Shown in pieces: positions 44,359-55,059 of a stretch of 64,000 nucleotides of DNA. Position numbers and translations under genes: made by a program. Below the pieces are notes generated by a model. The model was not told where the DNA came from. It saw nothing but the letters and a program-made list of their open reading frames with translations, and did no database searches. Each line of letters starts with the position of its first letter. Within the stretch, counting starts at the first letter, position 1. This stretch comes from Blasia pusilla (lineage: Eukaryota; Marchantiophyta; Marchantiopsida; Blasiales), in contig CM114273.1 of assembly GCA_050084515.1 (NCBI GenBank), positions 23,560,001 through 23,624,000 on the forward strand. Direction: 5' to 3'.

Positions 44359-44790
44359 TATGGGTAGCAAACAAGCCTTCGGTAAAGGAATCAAGCTACA
44401 AGATCCCCGTGAAACGAAGCAAACAGGTTTATGCGGCAGCGAAAAACGTCTACAATTCGTGGGCCCCATACAGGTCATTGGTCAAGGGTCTCATAAAGGA
44501 AAGTGACAAAAAACCGTATGCGAAGGCACTGCAAAGTGCAAACTTACACAGTCGCCTTAGCAGTTGTTTTCGTTGGTATTCTTGCAGTTTTAAAATCGCC
44601 ATCCCCAATAACACTGGTGATGCTACCGACTTTCGAGAGCAAGAGAAACCTTATGGAAGAACCCGCTGAGGCAATTTGCCAAGAAGTGAACACGAGAAAT
44701 ATTTCGCTTCCAAGTCAAGTCACCCACGAACTGCGACAACCGTGTCGTTATTACTTACGTCACATCTGGAAGTGGAAGCCACCAACATGA
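44359..44790 (+). other. Possible small membrane-protein ORF, unrecognised
   Basis: Two overlapping plus frames look protein-like: KRSKQVYAAAKNVYNSWAPY with RSLVKGLIKESDKKPYAKAL (44409-44560), and TVALAVVFVGILAVLK (a membrane-length hydrophobic run, about 44549-44596) followed by a polar tail ending at 44790. A frame change between them would need an intron or an indel. It is divergent from paralogue A. It may be a real small gene or chance. Confidence 0.22.
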
Positions 44791-45011
44791 TCACAAGCTC
44801 CCCAAGCTTGATCCAACACCAATTTAGCTCACCAGCACCAACCTTCTCACAGAAACTGCCATTCTTCTCCAGCCAAGCGAAGTGGCAGAATGCGATGCCT
44901 ATTGGCGAGCGAGTCAGAGTGGATCATCTAATGCTAATGTACTCGCTTAAGCTTGTTTACCCGGTCCTTTGACCAGGAACCGAAGTCTCCCGACGTCGGA
45001 ATGAAGAAGGA

Positions 45012-45221
45012 CTAGTGTGCAGCCCGTGCAGCACACTACGGGTTGCACACAATGCAGCCCGTACCTTTTTATATTTTCTCATTATACACACAATTTTTTT
45101 TTCCATAGAATAGAAAAAAAAATTCCTTTTTTTCGTCAAAAAGGGAAAAAAATTCCGATTGATATATGTCAAGTATATGAGTGTTTGCAAATAAGAGGAC
45201 ACTCCCTAATACTAATATAGA
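45012..45221 (-). mobile_element. Complete 210-bp non-autonomous Helitron
   Basis: The minus strand starts TCTATATTAGTATTAGGGAG at 45221 and ends GTGCTGCACGGGCTGCACACTAG at 45012, flanked by host A (5') and T (3'). A CCCGT/ACGGG stem precedes the terminus. Termini match 27009-27200 (5' TCTATATTA.TAT, 3' GGGCTGCACACTAG). The interior is AT-rich with A/T homopolymers. It lies between the two penta-EF-hand paralogues. Confidence 0.88.
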
Positions 45222-48200
45222 TTTCAAGAATGTCCAACAAACCAGTTTGCATCCCTTTTAAAAATTAAAAAAATGTTACGACAAGTGGAGGGGTAAAAAA
45301 AACATCGAGAGTGTTTGCAGGGGTTGTAATAGAGTACACCTACATAGAAAAAGTATTGAAAATGCTGGTAGGGACCGCCACAATTACTTTAACCACAGGT
45401 TTGGGATGAATGAGAGAGTATTTACGAGTTCTTTTTTTTTTCCTCTCCATCTAATATATTGTCTTGGCCCTTGTAACCAAAGGAGCAGTAAACAGAACAT
45501 CAGAATTCTAGTGGGCTCATGCTAGGATGGTTGCGCATTGGAGAGGTCTCTCGAAGGAGACTCAAGAGATGAGACGCAAACAAGATTCAGTGTTTCATGC
45601 GTTCATGGTCGCAACTAAAGAAACTTGAACCAAACGTGAATCGAGACTTAAGAGTAATCAAGTCTAGTTGAGAACCGGACTTGAAACTGGACTAACGTTT
45701 GGGATTTTGACTGTATTTTGGACCATAAATTTGAGACCCAAGATGCGTTTGGGACGAATAATATGGAATTGGAAAGCTTATGCGAAGCTGGTTCTAACGC
45801 ACCAAAAACATCAGAAAATGCAAGAGCAAGGGTCAAGAAACTCTCCAAAAAGAACTAAACGGGGAGTTGGATTAAGGCCCAAAAAGAGGGGTCCGAAAGT
45901 CTTTTCCCAAAGATAAGGGGAGGGCGGAGAACCCCTGAAGTACTAGTAAGGGGGAGAGTCTCCAAAGGTGTTTGGAACCCAAACACTTTAGGGCACCAAA
46001 GGGCGAACCAAGGGCATGGAATGGATCAGGAGGTTGGCATTGGGATATGAAACCCAAGCCAAGTCCAATAGAGTGAATTTCGGAGATGACTCTTGTATTC
46101 CAACCCGCGACTCATTTAAGTGGGTCTGGGTTAGGGGCTCATACAAAGTGCATTAGACACTTGGGACCAATATGCGGCAAACGTCGTTTTAGGTGTCTTG
46201 ACTATTCAAAAAGTTTGTTCCAAATCTCGGAAGACTTTCTCGTGTAGGGAAGTGAGGAACGGGGAAGGTTGAGCTTGATGTTTGGCCAAGTTGACAACTC
46301 AGAAAGTTGGAAGGTTGCTTGACCCAGACTACACTAACATGAAAGTGTTTGGATGCAGATCAGATGTGAGAGTGTGTCCTACTGAACGTACGCTTCCGCA
46401 ACACTAGAGATTGATGTTCAAGTATATATTTATCCATCTGTCTTAAACACGTGTTCGATAATATGATTTTCTCCCCACTCCTTTCCAAAGGTCTCAAACT
46501 GGTTTATTAAGGCAATGAAGAAGGATTTCAAAATTAATGGACATGGAAATTACTTTAACTATAGATTTCGGACAAATGAGTAGGTACGCTATTGATTGTT
46601 CTTTCTAATAAGACCCATGAAACTCTAGTGCAATGGAAAAAGCCCTCCATCTTCAAATTAAAATCTAATTGAATTTTGTTTAAGTCACTCCTCCACTCTG
46701 ACTTATTTCAAATCCCTCTCACACTAACCTAAGGCAAAGAGGCACCTAAGTGGTGAACTAATATTGGTGGTTATGGGTTTCTTTTAATATTGATGGGGAA
46801 GAAAATTAAATTATGTACGAAATTGGAAAGAAGATACTAGAAAAAAAAAAATTTACTTCATTGAGAGGATAAGAGAATAACGATTACCAACATAAGTAGA
46901 GAACAAAATTAATACAGAGGTATTGGAGAGAGTAGAAAAAAATACTAACACAGAAAGCATAAGAAAGTGAATAGAAGAAGAAATGGATAAAAATGACTAA
47001 TAATAAATTAAATTTTGATACCAAGGGAGTATCGGAGGGTTAGTAGACAAGCACTAACAAGGAGTGGAGCAAATCCAAACCTCATTATTAAAATGGATCA
47101 CATCGACGGTTGAGAAGTTCTTACATAATAACTTGCATTATGGAGCCATTCCAATACGAATCAACTTAGCACCATTGTGCCACTAGAAGCATATGTGGCA
47201 GTAGGAGAGATTAATATGTCCGAGTAGTAGGAATCGTAATGACTCCTCTCAAATTAACCTTTTACATAATAGTACGTTTGTATCATAATATGGGTGCTTG
47301 CTTGGAGAGCTCTCTCGAGCTTATGTGGAGAAATTATCCATTTTTAACCCATATAGAGAGGGTTGGAATATTACAATTTTGGTCAAGCATTTGTACCTTT
47401 TTCCCATTTTTTAAATTTTTGGAAGAAAAGAGATAATATGTTATCAATTTTTTTTCTTTGTATCTATTGTCTATTTCATTTACCCATAGAAGATTAAAGA
47501 ACAAGATGAAAAAAAAGTCTTCCTCTCTTTCCAAATAGAAGGACCAATGGTTCATTACTTAATTTAAAAGAAGGCTTATTTACTTCTATCCCTTGAGGGA
47601 GAGAAGGATCTTGTCCAAATCATATCTCTAACTAAATAATGAAAATTAAATATTTATCATGAAATTTTCTAAATGTGGCAATCATAGATATTTTTATATT
47701 TCTGAACTCCTAATGCTTACAACACTATGAATTTTGATAGAGGCCTTACGTGAAAAAAATTAGACATTATTGACAAAATTAGTATGAAATTCTAGAAAGG
47801 GTATCTATTATACTCTATGGTGAATTTTTATAACGACATATTTTCCATGTTTTCTTCATTTTATAACATCGTCAAATAAGATCCGGGGTCCATACAACAT
47901 CTTTGCAAAATCTTGTCGCCCTCCAAAAGTAAATAAAAATTTATCTTAATTTATGGAAGGAAAAAAATTAAAATTGAAAATTACACGAGATATTCACCCA
48001 TCACTCACCTCTCTAACCTCATTTTCTTCAAATCCGGAGGGACTATTTAGCCTTCTCTAAACTCTATTTTGTCTATCTTCTAATCATGAAACGTTAATAA
48101 AAAATTCGCATGAATGCTAGAAGACGTTAAAGTTTGTGTAAAAATGCTATATAACATATAATCTGTTGTAATCTTGACCAAAATGAACCTTTTATTTTTA

Positions 48201-49052
48201 AAGAGACATTCTTTTTCAAGAAAACTTTATTTCTTTGGGGTATCAATTAAAAAAGATAACCTCCTCTCCTCGAAATATAATATAGATTCTGACCAATGAA
48301 ACTCTAATGTTGATAAAAAACAATATAGATGTTAGAAGAAATTAAATATTGTATAAGTAAACAACCACATACATAAAATTTAATTTTAACAAACGTCAAC
48401 CTTCTATTTATAAAGAAGTCTTCTTTTCCAAGAACTTTCGTATTTTGATCACATGTGATGTTTCTCGTTTCTCGACCCTTACCATTAATTTCACAAAAAA
48501 AGAAACAGATATGAGTTTGGAGTGGTCACTTTCCGGAGGGATTCATATCCAAGGACCAGTCATTCACATCACACAATCCACAAAATGCGCACTCCAAAGA
48601 TGTTTGTGGTTTAGGATCCCAGATAACGTGTCCACACTTGGGTGACCCTGATCTTACCGGGACAGGACTCGCTCCCACTCCGAATGACTCACCAAAAAGG
48701 TCAAGAAAGTTATCAGAATAACCGTCTACATCTGTAACTAGATGGAGAACTCTGTGTAGATACACCCTCGGCTTATAAACTTCAGCCTCAGCGTCTGAGA
48801 GATGGCACGAACGTGCTCAGATCTGTTAGATAATGTTGAATCCGCGAGTCGACAGGTGCATACAGCATCTTCACGAGTCCGTCTTCACCTCACTCCCGCT
48901 AGAAACAGCGCGACAAGGGATACCAACCGATTGTTTACAACGATGAAAAACTCCGAAGATCGGGAAGCCAACACTTCAGGGGACTAATCTACGGAGGGAT
49001 CAAAGATATATCTTCCTCGGAGACAAGTCACGTTTCGGGTTCGTTTGAGTTG
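45222..49052. other. AT-rich spacer between the two paralogues
   Basis: No gene or full repeat recognised over about 3.8 kb. Short frames (for example 48526-48765 minus, just past the 3' end of paralogue B) have no known domain. The last part is probably 3' untranslated or flanking sequence of paralogue B. Confidence 0.5.
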
Positions 49053-51909
49053 CTATAATCTCATATTTGAAGCTGCAAGAAAGAAAAGGTCATCGGGAGT
49101 AATTGAGATAAAAACAGTAATAGTTCTTGATAGCGGACCAAAAAATATCTATATATTTCTAAATCCAAATGAGGGAAAACATCACTTAAGACAAGTAGAC
49201 CGAGTAAGAGGACTCACCACAGAACACAAATTGGTTAAAATCTAATGCTACGCGCCCTGTCCGACTGGTGTCAAATGCTCCGAAGAGATTTCTGCAGGAC
49301 CACAGAGAATTAAAATTGAATAATCTTAGATGAAATCTTGGAAACTTTACGGAATCCTATCCTCCCTCCAGCTGAACAAAAACATACCAAGGTCTACAAA
49401 TAAGTGGAGAACTAGACGAAAACAAGTTATAACATATGAAGTAAAAAAATGGAGGAGGAAACTGGCCACAGCTTACTTCGCAGACTGAAGAAATATGCAC
49501 ATATACATGTAGGTATCAAGTCGGAAGCGTCCTAGCCGCTCCTTGTCAAAACTCTGGACAAACATCGCGAACATCCGTCAGTTCTGCCATATAGGAACAG
49601 GAAAAAAAACTACATGTAACGGGGCAGGTACAGTTTGGAAGATAAATAGTTAGAAACACGAAAACTGGTGAGAGCGTTCCAAACCCTGTACAGTGACACC
49701 AACTTATTCCTCTACGATTTGTCACCCACTTACCTGACACACGGTTATAAGTGCATGGTGATCCAAGCTGTATCCCGCCATCCGCAAGGCCTACATTAAA
49801 GCAGCAGGCAGAATCACGAATGGCTGTAAGATACCAAAGAGGAAAGCAAATCTCAGGAAGGACAAGAACTGAAAATGCATATGAGGCACATCGTACTGGA
49901 CTCGCGAGACAGAACGTCCTACATTTAATTCATCTTCACCACATGACAGATACGGTCCTCAGGCTATAAGACATGGCTTGGACTACCATACTCCCGCGTA
50001 CGTCTACCGTTCCGAATCTCCACGACGGTAACACCGAGCGAAAGTGGGCAAGGACAACAAGCACATAGTGTACCACAAAATCCCACCGTAATAGTACATC
50101 GAAAGAGCTCAGGTACTTACATTGCTTACTTCATTCACCACAAGATGATCTGAAGGAGGCCTGCAAAAGACATGCGGAGACTCTCCAACTTTACAGGGCA
50201 ATTCAAAGAGCAATTCAATGACTGCCGGATGTACGTCTCTCATCATGAATATCAATTAGCGCGCGTCCATGAGATGGGGTGTGAAACCACTCCATGATTC
50301 CTACTCAAGGGACGAAACTCATACGTGATGCTTGGTGATCGCTTCCATAATATGAAGTTTTTTAAACCGTGGGCATTACACTTTGAACTCCTGAAGTAGC
50401 TAATGCATAAATTTCTCGAGTAAACCAGACGTGGAATGCAGCCACATACCTCAAATTTCTGTTGAAGGAATCTTGCATCTGCAGAGTGCGTTATTAACAG
50501 TGCCTTAGCACACCCGCAGCCCGGAGATAATTGGTGGAAATATTTAGATTAAGAAAAAAAAAAAAGGACTTTCAACCACAGGTCACCATTATCTTCAAAT
50601 TCACTCGATGTCAACCATAATGAGTCTAAATTCTCTAAAAGTGGTTTGGCAAGATCACCAACAGGGCAAGTCACGCACCGATACGAGAAGTCTATGTAGG
50701 CTGACGAACTCTGCGGGCGAACACAGGCGTAAAATCACAAACAAGTGTGTAGGTTTAGCAGCTTATTCCTGCTGTCACTAAGTTTCCTCTTGACGAATTT
50801 TCAGTCCATTACTCAAACAATCATCGGCAGAGGCGACCGAAATTCCATCCTTCAAAAAGAATAAAGGTTCACGACATTTAGAAAATCAGGTTAAAAATTA
50901 CGTACCATCGAAAGACATCGTCCCACTTAAGTCCTTATCATAAAGCCTGAAACATTCAAGGAAACATAAAGTCAGAAAAAAACGAATACAAACCGCGACC
51001 GATACTTCCCTTGAAGGCTTTTCAAAACGAAGCGCATCTCGAACTACGGTTTAGTGGCGTGAATTAGGCAACTTGCTCGAGTTTTTGTTGCATCCACGCA
51101 GATGAAGCCGACTATCATCAACTTTTCACCCCATTGGAAGACTTTGCGAAACTGTCAATCCTACACTGATCATTTACCAGTAGGAACTATCAGCTCACGT
51201 ACGAAGACACTTACTTTATCATTTGAGACACCACGGTTACCGGGAAATGCAGATTCCCTGCAGCCAAAGCCCTCTGAAACCCGCACTGGTTAGCAAGCAA
51301 ATATTTATTTGCGATGCTTCACTTCTTACGCACTAGTATCAATTAGACAAACCCTGGATTGCGGACGGCATGCAAATAAGCTTCTAGATCGTGAGTTCAC
51401 CGCCCTCATCCCTTCAAACACTCAAATCGATGACGGAGAAGAGCTCCCCACCCCTTTCCAAAGGAAGAAGCAGAAGTTGACGGAAATTTGAAGAAACAAA
51501 AATCAGCGAGCTGAAAGCATCGTTGGCATCGTTTGTGAGTGTTTTCTATGTCGTGCCCCATCCTATCATTCTCAACTCCAGGACCAGAATCCAGGGAAAT
51601 AAGTGAGCAGGGCTGGCACAGTGTGACTTCCAAACACCTCCGAATCAGGATGATTCGGCTGGATAAGCTCGTAAGAAGGAAATCTATAACTAAAAACTCG
51701 CGATGTGAACCTGAGCCTCATCAGGCATTTTCTGAATCAAGGGCACTCGTGCAACTCGCTTACTCACAACACACAATGAAATGTGTGTTGTGAGTAAACG
51801 AGAAGGACATTAAATGCAGACTCACCTGTAGTTCAGCTTGATTTATTTGTCCGGAACGATCGGCATCTACCGAATCGAACCACATTTTCAGATGCGCCTG
51901 CTCCCCCAT
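49053..51909 (-). CDS. Penta-EF-hand (ALG-2/PDCD6-like) calcium-binding protein, paralogue B
   Basis: Ten exons match paralogue A in phase and, except one, in length: 51909-51826, 51273-51215, 50946-50906, 50710-50679, 50478-50450, 50160-50121, 49790-49734, 49553-49477, 49291-49218 and 49072-49053. Joined, they give 513 bp (170 residues) with no stop; exon 6 is one codon longer. It starts MGEQAHLKMWFDSV, EF1 loop DADRSGQINQAE, RALAAGNLHFPVTVVSQMIK, EF2 DKDLSGTMSFDE, ALRMAGYSLDHHALITVC, EF4-like DKERLGRFRLDT, NLFGAFDTSRTGRVALDF and the end ASNMRL. EF4 has Leu at loop position 5, so its calcium binding is probably weaker. It lies 5 kb upstream of paralogue A in the same direction, a tandem duplication with diverged introns. 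Confidence 0.88.
51760..51797. repeat. Hairpin in intron 1 of paralogue B
   Basis: ttactcacaacacaca (51760-51775) pairs exactly with tgtgtgttgtgagtaa (51782-51797) across a 6-nt loop. Paralogue A has nothing similar at the matching place, so it arose after duplication or was lost. Confidence 0.85.
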
Positions 51910-53374
51910 CGCCGACCACGACAGCCTCCCCAAACTGCAGAAAACGATGCAAACGAAACCCGCAACCTCTCTGCGGTCCCCTAACCCGACAGAATCTCAG
52001 ATCACCCAGACGTCGCAAACCCCCTCACACCCTCCACCGATCTTCGTCCCTACAGAGCTGTATCGAGTTTATTTACCTCGCGTCAGGATCCACCTTCTCT
52101 CTCATATCCACAAAATATTGGCTTACTGTCCGTCTGCAAATCCTTTGACAAAGGGTTAGGTTCCCCGCCATACAGGTCATAAACGCGTCTCTCTCTGCAT
52201 GTACTGATAAGTCCACGGTCCCATAGCACTGCACGCGGCGGTCCTCGTGGGCCCATCACTGATTCACAGGTGCTCCGGGACGTCAGGATTCCGCTCCCAG
52301 TAGTGATGGCCCAAGTGCGAGCCCAAGTGATGGCCCAAGGATGAATGCTACAAGGAGCGGCGGCGGCGGTGAAGAAGACACATATCTACAGTCGACTTCA
52401 CGAGGGACACATCTTCATCCCCCTGGCCATAGAGATGTATGGGGGCTATGGGGGAGAGGTTCGACTCGTTCCTTACGGACTACGCCCATCATCTCCACTC
52501 GAGAAATGGGTTGTCCTTAGCTACTGCGATTCTCTATTGTAGGCAGCGGGTTTCCATAGCGTTGCAGCGTGCCCAAGCTAATGGGCTTTTGCGGTGGGCT
52601 CAGGATGTGGGTGACGCCGGCGCTAGAGGCCCACTTAGTAGTAGTCATAGCTTTCTTGTTGTTGCTGATATTGTCTCTGCTGTTGGTGAGTTTCGTCGTT
52701 AGAGGGGGAATGCCCCCTTCTTCCTTTTCTGGTCTTGTTGTGGCCTTCAGGTTTTGACTCTTTGAGTTCCCCTCTTTTGTACTTCCGATGGGTTTTCCAT
52801 CACTCGTTTTTATCGAAGTGCATCTTTACTCCCAGTAGTCAAGGGATCGGTGGTCCGGTGGCTGGCTGCATCCCGATTCCCGGCTCTCCCTACTGTGGAA
52901 CGCTGGGCGCAGATTCAGGGCCCGGCAAGGGGAGAGTCCGTTCGCAGCGACATAAGCCCGGTTCACATTAAACAAGCAGTCTCCGTCGCCGGCGGGAGCT
53001 GCTCCGTTGCTTCGGAGCAGGGTCCGGGGAGTTTTTTTACCAGATGGGGTAAATTTCTGGCAGTAGGTTGAATAGACCGGTAATTAAAAAAATTTAACCG
53101 GTTTGAAAAGGTAATATTTGAAACTCCCGGGAAATTTCTGGAGTTTTTTTTAAGTGTTCAGAAATTTTCCGAAATTTTATTCTTCTCGGTAGTTCATTTC
53201 CGATTACTCGGAATGTTGTTCACTTGATATCCGGCACTTGAAAAACTAACCGGAAAAAAATTTCACGTACTCTTGGACTTAAGCCTCTTTTCATTTCTTC
53301 TCCACTTCTGGAGTCTTGGACCTCAATGTTAATGCAAACATTCACTTCAAAGTTCACACTTTCTTTTAGTGCCC
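51910..53374. other. Upstream of paralogue B, with dispersed repeat copy 2
   Basis: No recognised gene. The interval 52345-52815 is GC-rich and protein-like in one frame (QRVSIALQRAQANGLLRWAQ near 52560) but lacks a known domain. 52703-52815 is the second copy of the repeat at 32085-32200. Together they suggest the 3' portion of a retroposon. Confidence 0.4.
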
Positions 53375-53530
53375 TTTTAGTGCATCATCCTTGGTAGGAA
53401 TTGAACCTGGTTAGGCCTCCCACCAGCTGGGAGCCAAGGATTTTACCCCTCTATAATACATTGAAGATTTTAGTAAAAGCTTCAATGTATTAGAAAAGGG
53501 ACCCCCTTATCCCTACCACTAAGCTTTTCC
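53375..53530 (-). mobile_element. Possible tRNA-derived SINE fragment
   Basis: The minus strand has a perfect RNA polymerase III box B, GGTTCAATTCC (53407-53397), and upstream a box A-like TAGTGGTAGGG (near 53523). The spacing is longer than in a tRNA gene, and a small inverted repeat (aatacattgaag ... cttcaatgtatt) sits between them. It does not fold as a tRNA, so SINE or pseudo-tRNA is the reading. No poly-A tail was confirmed. Confidence 0.4.
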
Positions 53531-53703
53531 CCCTCATCTTACACATCCACAACAACTTCACTTGGGTCTAAGGCATTTAAATTTACGCTAACTTCTGGTG
53601 AATTTCTATCTCAGGAATATATCTCTCGGGATTGGCATACACATACCTAAAGTGTGTTGAATTCTTCCAAAGAACTACAGATTCAACCAACAAACCTTCA
53701 TAA

Positions 53704-55059
53704 TCATCTATTTTCCCCTCCAAGAACAGCATCCAAATGCTTTGTCATTAACCTATTCCTACTTTTAGTCTTGATCACATTTTGCACAGAGAAAGCTCTC
53801 TCACAAATAGCAGTACTAACACATTGTACCCTAGCAATATTCGCTAAAATGAGCAAGTTAGAGAACTTACATTGCAAGGACGGGCTCCAACTTACCATAG
53901 CCCACAAGTCCTTGAAGTTCCGATCTTTCCACTCGGTCGTGGCCATGAGCTTAAATGATTGAAACTCTTGTTTCACAGCTCCTACACTCAGTAAAGAAGG
54001 TTGCAAGTGACCTTTGAAGGGTAAGTCTGTCCCAAAATGTGCACAGAGGTCATCCAATTCCTTACAACCCCAACTATTTAGTCCCACTTGCCTTGAAGGC
54101 ATGTGCAGAGGATTCATTATCCTCATAGCACTAATCAAGTTGTTATCCCTAAACCGATCTCGTAAAGCTACACAAACACTCTCAGAAAAATTCTTCTGAA
54201 ACAACTAGGCAGCCTCTAGATCCTTTCCTGTCCGATTCCTCAACATTTCTATGTTGTGGAACTTTCTGCCCCTAATCTCAGATTGTAATCGTTTCAAGTA
54301 ACCCCCTGGAGGACCAAAGTCTGGTAGAATGTGATAACCACTTTCTTCAAAGAAAGTGGAGGCATTCAGATCATGGTTCTCCATTACAAAATTCATTGTT
54401 ATGGAAGCTATTTCAGAAGTCACTATACTACCTATGGTACTAACATCTACAAACTTATATTGGAACACCTTACTCAAGTTAGCAAGAAGAAACAAAATAT
54501 CTGCCAAAAAGTACAACTGATAGATCATCTGAAATGATGTGAGTTTGTTATACAAATTTGCAGCATTACCATCATCTTCCGAGGGCGAGATATCTCTGAA
54601 ATATGCAAGGACAGATTCCAATGAGTCACATAAAGTAGTAACAGCATGCCAACGTGATAACCGGCGAATCTTGTGGTACCTCTTCATCACTTTCTGAGAA
54701 TCGTTCAACTTCTCTTGCAAAGTTGCAAGACCACACTTCCTCTTGGACGGCCTTCTAAAATATCCAGCTACTGCATTCAAGATTGAATCTACTTCTAGAG
54801 ATCTTTCCTTACACCCTACACCTTTTCCTACTGTTAAAGCAGCGAGATTCGTCATGTGCGCCACACAATGCACTGACAACATAAAAGGATTTATCTTATG
54901 TTTCAGCTGAGATGCTACTCCGTTTTGGCTTCCTACCATAGTAGAAGCTCCATCAGATCCAATGTCATGACCATACGGATTATGTCGTAGAGTATAGTGT
55001 GCTAGTAGAGGCCATTCCTTATGTAGGATCGTAGTGGCTTGGTAGAGATGCGGTTTCAT
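53704..55059 (-). pseudogene. hAT-type transposase, C-terminal two thirds, one stop
   Basis: From about 55059 the frame reads NPYGHDIGSDGASTMVGSQN, then HCVAHMTNLAALTVGKG, RRLSRWHAVTTLCDSLESVL, a helical middle, and after a single TAG (54207-54205) continues in frame to LANIARVQCVSTAICERAFS followed by VQNVIKTKSRNRLM near the end. The last part is the hAT C-terminal dimerisation region, and the SDGAS...HCVAH arrangement is like the KIAA1586/ZNF862-related hAT group. hAT transposases cut and paste DNA with 8-bp target duplications. The N-terminal zinc finger and first catalytic region are missing, so the copy is truncated at about 55060. Apart from the stop it is well preserved, so decay is recent. 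Confidence 0.8.

Noticed and set aside
53375-53530. tRNA gene
   Set aside because: Box B is perfect but box A is too far away and no cloverleaf can be drawn; called a possible SINE instead.
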